Source of the DNA: Ignavibacteriales bacterium
GTDB lineage: Bacteria > Bacteroidota > Ignavibacteria > UBA10030 > SZUA-254
Direction of reading: 5' to 3'
Length of the DNA stretch: 64,000 nt
NCBI GenBank assembly: GCA_016214905.1
Contig: JACRMQ010000006.1
Span: 726,510 to 790,509, forward strand
Part shown: positions 1-8,030 of the stretch, one piece after another
Position numbering within the stretch: the stretch's first letter is position 1
Layout: every line of letters begins with the position of its first letter
Notes under the pieces: generated by a model
Databases searched by the model: none
What the model was told of the DNA's origin: nothing
What the model saw: the letters and a program-made list of their open reading frames with translations, nothing else
Made by a program: the position numbers and the translations under genes

Positions 1-1847
1 ACATAAGCCAGACCGGCACCTCGATCACCTACGATAAGTTCTTCATCAATTCAGCGATGACCGGAGCCGGCACAGCACCACGAGACGACGGAACAGCCGG
101 TCCATACGACATTGGCGGAACAATGCGTTTATTCGCCGGTGACACAGTTCGTTATGCATGGGTCAGCGTAAACGGTGCGTTAGCTCTTTCGAAGAGCGCA
201 ACAGATACAATCGATGTCAACGCGAACGGTTTTGCAACCAGCGGATGGGATTTCCCGATGCTTCAACATCATTACCGTGCAGATACAAATTATCCATCGC
301 GTATGCCTCCGAACTTCATAGCACCGTTCTGGGCAGATATGGTAATTGCCGATACAGGTGCAACACCGGCAGTATATGGAAAGATAGTTTATGGTACTGG
401 CGGAGATCCGTGTCAGTTCATAGTAGAATGGGATTCAATCGGAACATTCGATCAAGCAGGATCGACAAACGATGTAACAACATTCCGAACGATCTTGAAT
501 CACTGTGAAGGCAGTATAGAATATCAATATAAGAGCGTAGGCACACAAGGATTGGATTCATTGGCATTGGTTGGAATGCAGGCAGATTCAAACGATCTTA
601 CTCAACCCGACCCATCAGTAGATCCCGGATTTGTATTCATCAATCGCAACACATATCCTTACGAAACGAAACCGCGTGATAACTGGTGCATCAAGATGTA
701 TGCAGGTATGCCAGTATATGTTACATCCGGCTGGCAAATGCTATCTGTTGCAACAACCGGAGCGTCAACGAACGGAAACGATATGAGCAAGGCAACCATT
801 TATCCGACGGCAGCATCAGTGGCCTTCAGATATGCGTCTGGTTATCAGCCTACCGATCCACTAACAAACGGACCTGGCTACTGGTTGAAGTTTGATAAAT
901 TTACATACGCAGGCGGACCCGGTATTCCGAAGAACAGCGTATCAATAGACGTTCTCACCGGCTGGAATATGATTGGTTCAATCGCAAAGCCGGTAGCGGT
1001 CGCAAATATCGGATTATCATCCGGTTTGACGATTGGAACTGTATATAAATATGCAGGCAGTTACCAAGCGGTAACAACTATAACCCCCGGTTTAGGATAT
1101 TGGGTAAAGACAAACCAGCCCGGTACATTAACCATGACCGGCAGTGCATCACTTCCGAAACAGGAAGTAGCCGATTATTCACAGATCAACAAAGTAACGA
1201 TTATCGACAAAGCAGGCCGTTACCAGACACTCTACATTGGAGAAGAAGGATTAGTTAATGCAGCCGGATTAGACGCGGGCGAATGGCCCCCGGCAGCACC
1301 CAGCTTTGATGCACGCTTCAAGAACTCAAATGGTATGGTAGCAACCTATCCTGCAAAGTTAGAAGCAGCCAAATACGAATATCCTATCAGCATATCAACG
1401 GATGCGTATCCTGTGATAGTGAAATGGGAAATAAGTAAATCGGCAGAGAAGAGCTTAACGCTTGTATCAGGCGGCAAATTATTAGGAGTGCTTGAAGGCA
1501 GCGGAAGCATGAAGGTAAAGAATGGAGCCGGATTGGGCTTAGCGTTAAACGGCAATGTAAATGTGCCGAAAGTATTCGCGCTCGGTCAGAACTATCCGAA
1601 CCCCTTCAACCCGACAACCCGTTTCGCGGTTGACGTGCCGAGAGCAACAAACGTAGAGGTAGCAATATATAATGTCCTCGGACAAAAGATAGTTACCTTG
1701 ATGAACGGTGAACAAGAAGCCGGTTCATACCAGATGGAATGGAATGCCGTAGATGCACACAATCAGGTTGTGCCTACTGGTATCTACTTCGTCCGTATGA
1801 CTGCCGATAACTTCTCTGCTGTTCAAAAAATTATGCTGATGAAGTAA
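1..1847 (+). CDS. T9SS-exported surface protein, 5'-truncated by the window edge
   Basis: The reading frame is open to the left edge (first full codon at 3), so the N-terminus and any signal peptide lie outside the window; the ATG at 57 is internal. The first ~200 visible residues look like an extracellular beta domain (VSVNGALAL, NFIAPFWADM, FIVEWDSIG), similar to nidogen-like or T9SS 'choice-of-anchor' domains. From about residue 219 (counting from 57) comes a module with two GWN...GYW repeats (TSGWQMLSV, GPGYWLKF, TGWNMIGSI, GLGYWVK), then a PP...FDARF segment. It ends in a T9SS type A sorting domain (QNYPNPFNPTT to KIMLMK). The same module occurs in the genes at 12850 and 47870. It should be exported by Sec then T9SS and anchored at or released from the surface; its function is unknown. 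The next gene starts 4 nt after its stop. Confidence 0.88.
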   Translation, partial: ISQTGTSITYDKFFINSAMTGAGTAPRDDGTAGPYDIGGTMRLFAGDTVRYAWVSVNGALALSKSATDTIDVNANGFATSGWDFPMLQHHYRADTNYPSRMPPNFIAPFWADMVIADTGATPAVYGKIVYGTGGDPCQFIVEWDSIGTFDQAGSTNDVTTFRTILNHCEGSIEYQYKSVGTQGLDSLALVGMQADSNDLTQPDPSVDPGFVFINRNTYPYETKPRDNWCIKMYAGMPVYVTSGWQMLSVATTGASTNGNDMSKATIYPTAASVAFRYASGYQPTDPLTNGPGYWLKFDKFTYAGGPGIPKNSVSIDVLTGWNMIGSIAKPVAVANIGLSSGLTIGTVYKYAGSYQAVTTITPGLGYWVKTNQPGTLTMTGSASLPKQEVADYSQINKVTIIDKAGRYQTLYIGEEGLVNAAGLDAGEWPPAAPSFDARFKNSNGMVATYPAKLEAAKYEYPISISTDAYPVIVKWEISKSAEKSLTLVSGGKLLGVLEGSGSMKVKNGAGLGLALNGNVNVPKVFALGQNYPNPFNPTTRFAVDVPRATNVEVAIYNVLGQKIVTLMNGEQEAGSYQMEWNAVDAHNQVVPTGIYFVRMTADNFSAVQKIMLMK

Positions 1848-1851
1848 AATT

Positions 1852-3726
1852 ATGAATTTATTGAAGAAAGTTTCGCTCGTGCTTGCCCTCTGTGCTCTCA
1901 CAGTTGGTGTGTCACTGGCGCAACAAAGCGTTGTTATTAGCGGAACCGATGGCTCAGGAAGTGGATCCGTCACAATCGGTATCCACCCGGCTGCAACGGG
2001 TGGTATCGATGCCGCATTAGGTGAGTACTCACTCCCGCCCAAAGGATACGCTTTTGATATGCGATGTTTCTCTATGCCGAGATGGGATACACTAGGCTCG
2101 GATGGTGTTCGCATTAATTACCACAAACAATATCGGATAGGTCAAACCGATACATTTAGAATCGCATTCGCACCGGAATTTAGCGGATCACCAGTTACGA
2201 TTAGCTGGCCCGCTGATATGGCGCATGTTTACGGCGGATTCTGGCGCTTACTTGATGATAACGGAGTTGAGCTTTGCGATATGACGGCACAACCGAACTA
2301 CGTTTTTCAAACGGAAAGCGATGCGTATGTGTATTTCATGATTGCTAAAGGTGACGGCCTTGGTTTTAATACAGCAACCGTATTGGCTCTTGAGCAAGCA
2401 GTAGACTCAAAAGGCAAAGGCAAAGCAGAGAAACGTAAAACTGTTGCAAGTGAAGGTGAATTCTCATTTACAAATTCAGCTGATAGCACTGATGCTCTTT
2501 ATGTTGAATTCAGCCAGGAAGTTAATATTGCAACATTAGATTACGATCACTTCGATAAGGTAACAGATTTAGATGGAAAGAAGAAGAAGTATACATTTGA
2601 ATTCACCAGCGGAACACAATTACTAGGTCCGGCTACAGTAACAGTATTTGCGGAAGGTAACAAAGGCAAGGAACTTGTTGCGAAAAAATACTGGTGGATA
2701 CCTAATGTCCCACCATTAAAATGGAAACCGACTAAATTAGGACCGGTTAATCCAAACAGTGGTTCCTCACGCTTATGGTTAAAAATGCCGAACTGGAACA
2801 ACGTTGGAGAAGAGGTTTACGGCGGTCCACCACCGGCATTCGATCCAACACTTGGTTTGATTGTCGGTCTAAATACTGTCGCATCCGATAGTACAGTAAA
2901 GGGAGCACCGCAATATAAATTTGTTAACCTGCCGAAATGGAAAGATGTCAATAAATCGTTGATCGGCAAGGGTTCTCACTTAGGCGGCGCTACTACCTGT
3001 TTCAGATTTATTGGTACAAAGGCAGTTGCTAAAGGATCAAAAGGTTTAACCGCAGATAAATCAAAGCACGAATTATTTGCTCAGATAGCCACATTGAAGT
3101 TCAATGTAGCTTCTAGTAAATATGGACACACAAATACAGGATTCGGTTCACTAGCTTATAAAGCTCAAGCAGGCGATCCATCATGGGTTGATGGTATATC
3201 AGTAGATTCAATTCTAGCAATCGCAGATAGATATTTTTCGTGTTTCACAACAACTGCGACTGGAACAGAATTGAATACCATTATTAGTCGTATCAACGGT
3301 GCATTTGCTGGTACATTTGATACAGTAAGTTTCGGCACAAAAACTGTATTGAAAAATGCAAAAATATTGATGAATGTCAGTGTTCTTTACCGAACTTCGT
3401 TTGCAACTGTTGAACCGATTACAACACCGAATTACGTAGAATCGGCAACACCGGTAGAGTTCAAATTAAATCAGAACTATCCGAACCCCTTCAATCCAAC
3501 TACGACCATATCTTTCGATCTATCAGCAGATGCGTTTGTAACGTTGAAGGTATACAACATGTTAGGACAGGAAATTGCGACACTTATCGATCGTGAGGAA
3601 TACACAGAAGGTTCCAACGATGTTGAGTTCGACGCTTCCGCGCTTGCATCAGGCGTGTACTACTATCGCCTCATCGTCAACGACGGCGAAATGCAGCAAG
3701 TCCAAAAGATGATGTTATTGAAGTAA
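1852..3726 (+). CDS. T9SS-exported protein with module B
   Basis: This 624-residue secreted protein has a clear signal peptide (MNLLKKVSLVLALCALTVG...SLAQ, residues 1-24). The N-terminal ~280 residues match no family I recognise; a Lys-rich stretch (SKGKGKAEKRK) lies near residue 190. From about residue 305 to 530 it carries a region that aligns by eye with the C-terminal parts of the genes at 17887 and 20299 (KMPNWNNVGEEV, FRFIGTKAV, ELFAQIATLKFNVASS, RINGAFAGTFDTV). I call this module B. The C-terminus is a canonical T9SS sorting domain (NQNYPNPFNPTTTISF to KMMLLK). It starts 4 nt after the preceding stop, so the two are probably co-transcribed. Function is not recognisable; a surface or extracellular role is inferred from the export signals. 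Confidence 0.88.
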   Translation: MNLLKKVSLVLALCALTVGVSLAQQSVVISGTDGSGSGSVTIGIHPAATGGIDAALGEYSLPPKGYAFDMRCFSMPRWDTLGSDGVRINYHKQYRIGQTDTFRIAFAPEFSGSPVTISWPADMAHVYGGFWRLLDDNGVELCDMTAQPNYVFQTESDAYVYFMIAKGDGLGFNTATVLALEQAVDSKGKGKAEKRKTVASEGEFSFTNSADSTDALYVEFSQEVNIATLDYDHFDKVTDLDGKKKKYTFEFTSGTQLLGPATVTVFAEGNKGKELVAKKYWWIPNVPPLKWKPTKLGPVNPNSGSSRLWLKMPNWNNVGEEVYGGPPPAFDPTLGLIVGLNTVASDSTVKGAPQYKFVNLPKWKDVNKSLIGKGSHLGGATTCFRFIGTKAVAKGSKGLTADKSKHELFAQIATLKFNVASSKYGHTNTGFGSLAYKAQAGDPSWVDGISVDSILAIADRYFSCFTTTATGTELNTIISRINGAFAGTFDTVSFGTKTVLKNAKILMNVSVLYRTSFATVEPITTPNYVESATPVEFKLNQNYPNPFNPTTTISFDLSADAFVTLKVYNMLGQEIATLIDREEYTEGSNDVEFDASALASGVYYYRLIVNDGEMQQVQKMMLLK

Positions 3727-3741
3727 TTAAATATCTGTAAA

Positions 3742-3770
3742 CCTTGCGAAGGTTGAAAACCTTCGCAAGG
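3742..3770. repeat. Perfect 13-bp palindrome, REP-like hairpin
   Basis: CCTTGCGAAGGTT, a 3-nt loop (GAA), then AACCTTCGCAAGG: a perfect 13-bp stem 15 nt after the stop of the preceding gene. No T-tract follows, so it is a poor intrinsic terminator. It may be a dispersed palindromic unit or an mRNA 3'-end stabiliser. Confidence 0.7.
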
Positions 3771-3908
3771 ACACTAATAAAGTTTTGAGCGGGATTTCTA
3801 GGGAGATGAAGAAGTTCTCTTGAAATCTGAAATTATAAAATAAAACTAAAACTAATTAACAAAATATCTAATCCACCAATTAAATAACTATTTACAAAGG
3901 AGTCAAAC

Positions 3909-4463
3909 ATGAAAAAATTCATGTTCTTATTAGTAGTATGTTTGTTTGTATCAGGTATTGCACTTGCACAACCTGCCAACCAAAACATCTATACATTTAA
4001 TGTCACCTCAGTTGCAACAGGTTTAACAGTTGAAGCTGGCGATGTAACAGTTGAAGGGCTTATGCCTGGTGTATGTTATGAAGTAGTGCCAGATCCAGCT
4101 GGTCTTATTGCAAGCGGTGGTATCACGCCGGTTACAAGTGCAGAACTTGCCGCAATCACAGCAGCAGTTATTGCAGGCGATCCATTCTCAGAAGTTATCG
4201 TTAGCTGTGCAGTTCCAACCATTCTTTTAGGCGATGGAACAACAGGTAACTTAGCTCTTACATACACAGGAACATCAGCAGAATTCCTGAACGGACTTGG
4301 TGATGGATGGTTCTTCAATCCAACAGCCGGACCGTTCGTTGGAACTCTTGATGATGGCGGCGCAGCCGAAGTATGGATTGGTTTCAATACATGCGTTCCG
4401 AAGACTATCGTAGCCGGTGGTACATGGCTAGGTGAAGGCTTACTCACAGTTCAATACAAGTAA
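3909..4463 (+). CDS. Small secreted protein, candidate fimbrial (DUF4402-like) subunit
   Basis: This 184-residue protein has a strong ribosome site (AAAGGAG, 3896-3902) and a signal peptide (MKKFMFLLVVCLFVSGIALAQ). The mature part is about 163 residues, Gly/Thr/Val-rich and probably all-beta. Three cysteines lie around residues 57, 98 and 157. The end, VAGGTWLGEGLLTVQYK, resembles the GGT...Y.V.Y ending of DUF4402-type pilin domains. It has no T9SS signal, unlike its neighbours. It sits directly upstream of a PapD-like chaperone and an usher, from which it is separated by an intrinsic terminator, as expected for a subunit made in excess. The fimbrial role is inferred from context; a plain secreted protein remains possible. 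Confidence 0.8.
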   Translation: MKKFMFLLVVCLFVSGIALAQPANQNIYTFNVTSVATGLTVEAGDVTVEGLMPGVCYEVVPDPAGLIASGGITPVTSAELAAITAAVIAGDPFSEVIVSCAVPTILLGDGTTGNLALTYTGTSAEFLNGLGDGWFFNPTAGPFVGTLDDGGAAEVWIGFNTCVPKTIVAGGTWLGEGLLTVQYK

Positions 4464-4513
4464 AAGTTCGTTCTATTAAATAATAGACAACGATTTTTGT
4501 ATTAACCTTAACG

Positions 4514-4548
4514 AAAGGTAGCTTGTATGGTTTACAAGCTACCTTTTT
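4514..4548 (+). terminator. Intrinsic terminator between candidate pilin and chaperone genes
   Basis: AAAGGTAGCTTGTA (4514-4527), 5-nt loop, TACAAGCTACCTTT (4533-4546), running into a short T-tract. A 14-bp perfect stem. Partial read-through would give high subunit and low chaperone/usher expression. Confidence 0.8.
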
Positions 4549-4584
4549 AGTATATTAACAAAGAAACTTTCGGAGCTCTAACTC

Positions 4585-5412
4585 ATGCGCAATCTAAAAT
4601 ATTTGGGTGAAATACTTCTCTTAATTATCATTTTTTGTTCGTTCATGAACGGGGCAGTTACAGTTACCCCAAAACAAATATTTTTTGATCAAACTCAGCG
4701 TATGATCCCTGTGACAGTGAGAAATCAGGACGAAGCAGAAATTGAAATTGCAGTCCGAATTGTATATAGCTATATCACGACAAATGATACGGGGAAAATT
4801 GATCTGATAGTCGACTCAGCATCGACCGAGCTTACATCTGCCGCCCAATGGATCAAGCCATACCCTACAAGATTCGTCCTGGGCGGATTGGAAAGCCAAA
4901 CTATTCGTCTTCTCGCAACCCCCCCGCCGGATCTCCCCGACGGAGAGTACTGGGCACGTATTATGGTGCGAGTGATACCGCGTCGAGTTCTTACGGATAC
5001 TACCAAGTTAAAAGTAAAAGGTGGAATGATGATGGCGCAAGAATTGGGTTTGCCTATCTATTACCGTAAAGGGAAAGTACACACCGGATTAGAAGCAAAT
5101 AATTTCACCGTTTCAAAAATGGATTCTGCATTAATCTATTCTGTAAATTTATTCCGCACAGGAAATGCTGCATTCAACGGTTCCCGAACACTCAGATTAA
5201 AAGATAGAGAGGGAAATGTAGTTCGATCCTCGATGACCACTCTCGTTGTATTTAACACGTTTGTACTAAAAGATCGATTAAAAATAAAAGATTTACCGGC
5301 CGGAAGATACACGGCCGAATTTGAAATTGTTCCAAAAAGGCGCGATATTCTAAGTAAGTACTTGCTATCGACAATGCCGATTCGATTTTCAAGTGAAGTT
5401 GAAATATTTTAA
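4585..5412 (+). CDS. PapD-like periplasmic pilus chaperone
   Basis: This 275-residue protein has an N-terminal signal peptide (hydrophobic residues 8-23). The mature protein opens with VTVTPKQIFFD, then a PapD-like first domain: a beta-strand rich in alternating residues (MIPVTVRNQDEAEIEIAVRI) and the segment PPDLPDGEYWARIMVRV, which corresponds to the dGEYR region of fimbrial chaperones. Size fits the family (~230-280). It lies 12 nt upstream of an usher gene. The expected role is to bind pilus subunits in the periplasm by donor-strand complementation and deliver them to the usher. Ribosome site GGAG at 4571-4574. Assignment rests on these motifs plus the usher neighbour. Confidence 0.78.
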   Translation: MRNLKYLGEILLLIIIFCSFMNGAVTVTPKQIFFDQTQRMIPVTVRNQDEAEIEIAVRIVYSYITTNDTGKIDLIVDSASTELTSAAQWIKPYPTRFVLGGLESQTIRLLATPPPDLPDGEYWARIMVRVIPRRVLTDTTKLKVKGGMMMAQELGLPIYYRKGKVHTGLEANNFTVSKMDSALIYSVNLFRTGNAAFNGSRTLRLKDREGNVVRSSMTTLVVFNTFVLKDRLKIKDLPAGRYTAEFEIVPKRRDILSKYLLSTMPIRFSSEVEIF

Positions 5413-5424
5413 TAGGGATTTTTT

Positions 5425-7977
5425 GTGAAGCTACTGATAGTAATAAGCTTTTACTTTGGTTTCTTATTTAATACTGCATCGTCGCAATTAGGGGTAGAAA
5501 CTCGAATTCCGGTTGAATTGCGGGTGAAAGCGATAGGTTCGCTCAATATAGAAATAATCGAAAAAGATTCGGCTATCTATTTACCGGCAACTACCGTTCT
5601 ATCTTTTCTAGGGATACAAAATGTTTATGACGCAGAAGAATTAATCATTAAAGGATTTTATAAAAATCCGGATAATCAATATACAATCGATTGTTCGGCT
5701 TTGGAGGCGAGACTCAAAAAAAATCGTACTGTAATGACAGCGAACGATTTTCTTGTAAACAACGGTGATTTATTTCTTAGAATGGCATTCCTGAATAAAT
5801 TTTTCGGATTAAGTTTTAAGTTCAATCCCAGACAATTATTGATTCAACTCCCCTTAGTTGAAGATTTACCCAAAGTAAAATATATCCAGGGTTTTAAAAG
5901 GTTAGAACGTCTAGAACGCACAAGAATAATACTCCCGCCTCCCGATGTTGAAATAGGGCATACATTCTCAGTATTCGATGGTGGACGGTTGGGATGGAAT
6001 ATCTTTAATCGATTTGCGAACACGGTCAATCCTTACCGACACTATAAATTTACGGTGGGTGGCGGACTTCTCGGCGGCGATCTCAATATGAGCGCCTTCG
6101 GAGTACAAAGGAAATATAAACCTTACAGTGAATTCCGGGCACAATGGCGTTATCCTTTTTTGGATGAGACTGCTATAAGGCAAATAATTATAGGAGACGT
6201 AGTAACATCCGGATTTTCATCACGTTTAGCGAGAGGTATTGAGATATCTAATCGTCCATTGCAGAGACGCTACATATACGGATATGAAGAATTCCAAGGA
6301 ACCTTCACACCTGATATCGATGTTCAATTAAGAAACACTCAATCCAACCTGATGTACACAAAAACCGATTCACTCGGTCGGTATAATTTTAATGTCCCGA
6401 TCTATTATGGACAAGGTAGAATTGATATACAGTCATATGATCCTTGGGGTTTACAGGAAATGAATCGATACAGGATGAATGTCCCATTTTCGCTAGTACC
6501 GCCGGGCACAGCCGAGTATTCTCTTGTTTTTGGAAGAATGAGGAGAGCCGGCCAGCGATTTACATCAGCAGCGAATGTTCAAGTAGGATTATCGACAAAT
6601 TTTACAGCTGGAATATCGATTGATTATCTCGACCTTCCACGAATTAATTCTAAGTTCTATCCGACATTCAGTTCTTTAGCGCGGATTAATTCCGGATTAT
6701 TGCTGAATTTAAGTTCAACTCCAAATGCATATTCCAGCGCTCGTATTCAGTGGCTTCTTCCATCGGATGCCGAGATAAATTTAGGAGCTACTTACTACGC
6801 ACGAAATAATTACTACAACCCGGTTGGCATGAAAACCAGATTCGATTTATCATCGACAATTCCGATTGTCGGTGGTACCGGTTTCCAACTTAACGGTAGT
6901 CAGGTAAACTACGCTCGTCACCTATATCAGAATGGTGAAATCTCGTTCTACATAAATTCAAAGTTTATTTCTCCGCGAATTACATCACGTATGTATTGGC
7001 GTGTCGATGATGGTTCGAGAACGCTGTTAAATCATATCTCCCTTTTTGATCTATCTACCACACTTCCACTGAGCGTGTTTCTTTACGGAGATATTTCTTA
7101 TAACCATATAAGAAAAGGGATTGAATCTATCGGTCTCACCATAAACAAAATGTTATTTAATTCTGTCAGGTTATCGTTCTCTCATTATCGATTTCCGATG
7201 TTTGGTTCACCGATATCGACTCTCCGCCTGGAGTATGTCTTTCCATTTTTACGTGTGAATTCGAGTGTCTCACAAAGAACGAATAATTTCAGAGAATATA
7301 CGCTTGGCGGATCGGGTGTAGTCAATATTACTCCTAAACCATTTCTTGTATCATTCGAAAATAATACCACCAATCTTGGATATGGCGGAATTCAAGTCAA
7401 TCCGTTCTTTGATGGAAATAATAACGGGATTCTTGACGAGGATGAAGAAAAATCTAAAGTAGGCCGTCTATTTTTCTCGGATATCACGCGAAGTAAACGC
7501 GTTTCGTCTATACAGATGAATTCAACACGCCTTTTGAAATTGCCTGCATACGAGGAGTATGATGTTGCGGTAGATCAGAACACACTCGAAAATCCAACAT
7601 GGGTACCTCTGAATAATGTATTCAGGGTTTATGCAGAACCGAATAAAGTACGTGCAATCGATATTCCTCTTGTCATTGGCGGTACCGTGCGTGGCTCTGT
7701 TAAAATTCAGAATAACACTATCATTGCCGAAGGTATCAGATTATTGCTGAAAGATATGAAGTCTGATCAAGGTAAAACATATTCAACAACATCGTTTTCA
7801 ACAGGTGAATTTGAGTATGCATCAATACCCCCGGGAAGATATCGACTTACTCTGGATGAGACCCAACTGAATGCTCTTGGTTTACGTGCACAACCATCAT
7901 ACATGAACATCGAAGTTAATCTAACAACCGACGGTGATCTGATTGATAATAAGAATTTTGTTTTGATATCGAAGTAA
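5425..7977 (+). CDS. Outer-membrane usher-like protein (FimD/PapC-type)
   Basis: This 850-residue protein starts at GTG (5425) with AGGGA 6 nt upstream and has a signal peptide (residues 1-20). The middle carries the usher middle-domain pattern: GDVVTSGFSSRLARGIEIS (strand plus RG), then YGYEEFQGTFTPDIDVQLR, a TDSLGRYNF turn, PIYYGQGRIDIQSYDPWG and LVPPGTAEYSLVFGRMRRAG. A long stretch of aromatic-alternating strands (about residues 370-650) follows, as expected of a beta-barrel. The C-terminal part holds a Ca-loop-like FFDGNNNGILDEDEE and a carboxypeptidase-regulatory-like beta domain (GGTVRGSVKI ... GEFEYASIPPGRYRLTL). It should be the outer-membrane pore that assembles pili from chaperone-subunit complexes. 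Sequence is far from proteobacterial ushers. The stop overlaps the next ATG by one base, suggesting translational coupling. Confidence 0.8.
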   Translation: MKLLIVISFYFGFLFNTASSQLGVETRIPVELRVKAIGSLNIEIIEKDSAIYLPATTVLSFLGIQNVYDAEELIIKGFYKNPDNQYTIDCSALEARLKKNRTVMTANDFLVNNGDLFLRMAFLNKFFGLSFKFNPRQLLIQLPLVEDLPKVKYIQGFKRLERLERTRIILPPPDVEIGHTFSVFDGGRLGWNIFNRFANTVNPYRHYKFTVGGGLLGGDLNMSAFGVQRKYKPYSEFRAQWRYPFLDETAIRQIIIGDVVTSGFSSRLARGIEISNRPLQRRYIYGYEEFQGTFTPDIDVQLRNTQSNLMYTKTDSLGRYNFNVPIYYGQGRIDIQSYDPWGLQEMNRYRMNVPFSLVPPGTAEYSLVFGRMRRAGQRFTSAANVQVGLSTNFTAGISIDYLDLPRINSKFYPTFSSLARINSGLLLNLSSTPNAYSSARIQWLLPSDAEINLGATYYARNNYYNPVGMKTRFDLSSTIPIVGGTGFQLNGSQVNYARHLYQNGEISFYINSKFISPRITSRMYWRVDDGSRTLLNHISLFDLSTTLPLSVFLYGDISYNHIRKGIESIGLTINKMLFNSVRLSFSHYRFPMFGSPISTLRLEYVFPFLRVNSSVSQRTNNFREYTLGGSGVVNITPKPFLVSFENNTTNLGYGGIQVNPFFDGNNNGILDEDEEKSKVGRLFFSDITRSKRVSSIQMNSTRLLKLPAYEEYDVAVDQNTLENPTWVPLNNVFRVYAEPNKVRAIDIPLVIGGTVRGSVKIQNNTIIAEGIRLLLKDMKSDQGKTYSTTSFSTGEFEYASIPPGRYRLTLDETQLNALGLRAQPSYMNIEVNLTTDGDLIDNKNFVLISK

Positions 7978-8030
7978 TGAATGCATTGATTAATAAAATA
8001 TTTGACAATAAAAATTGGGGGAAGATGATT

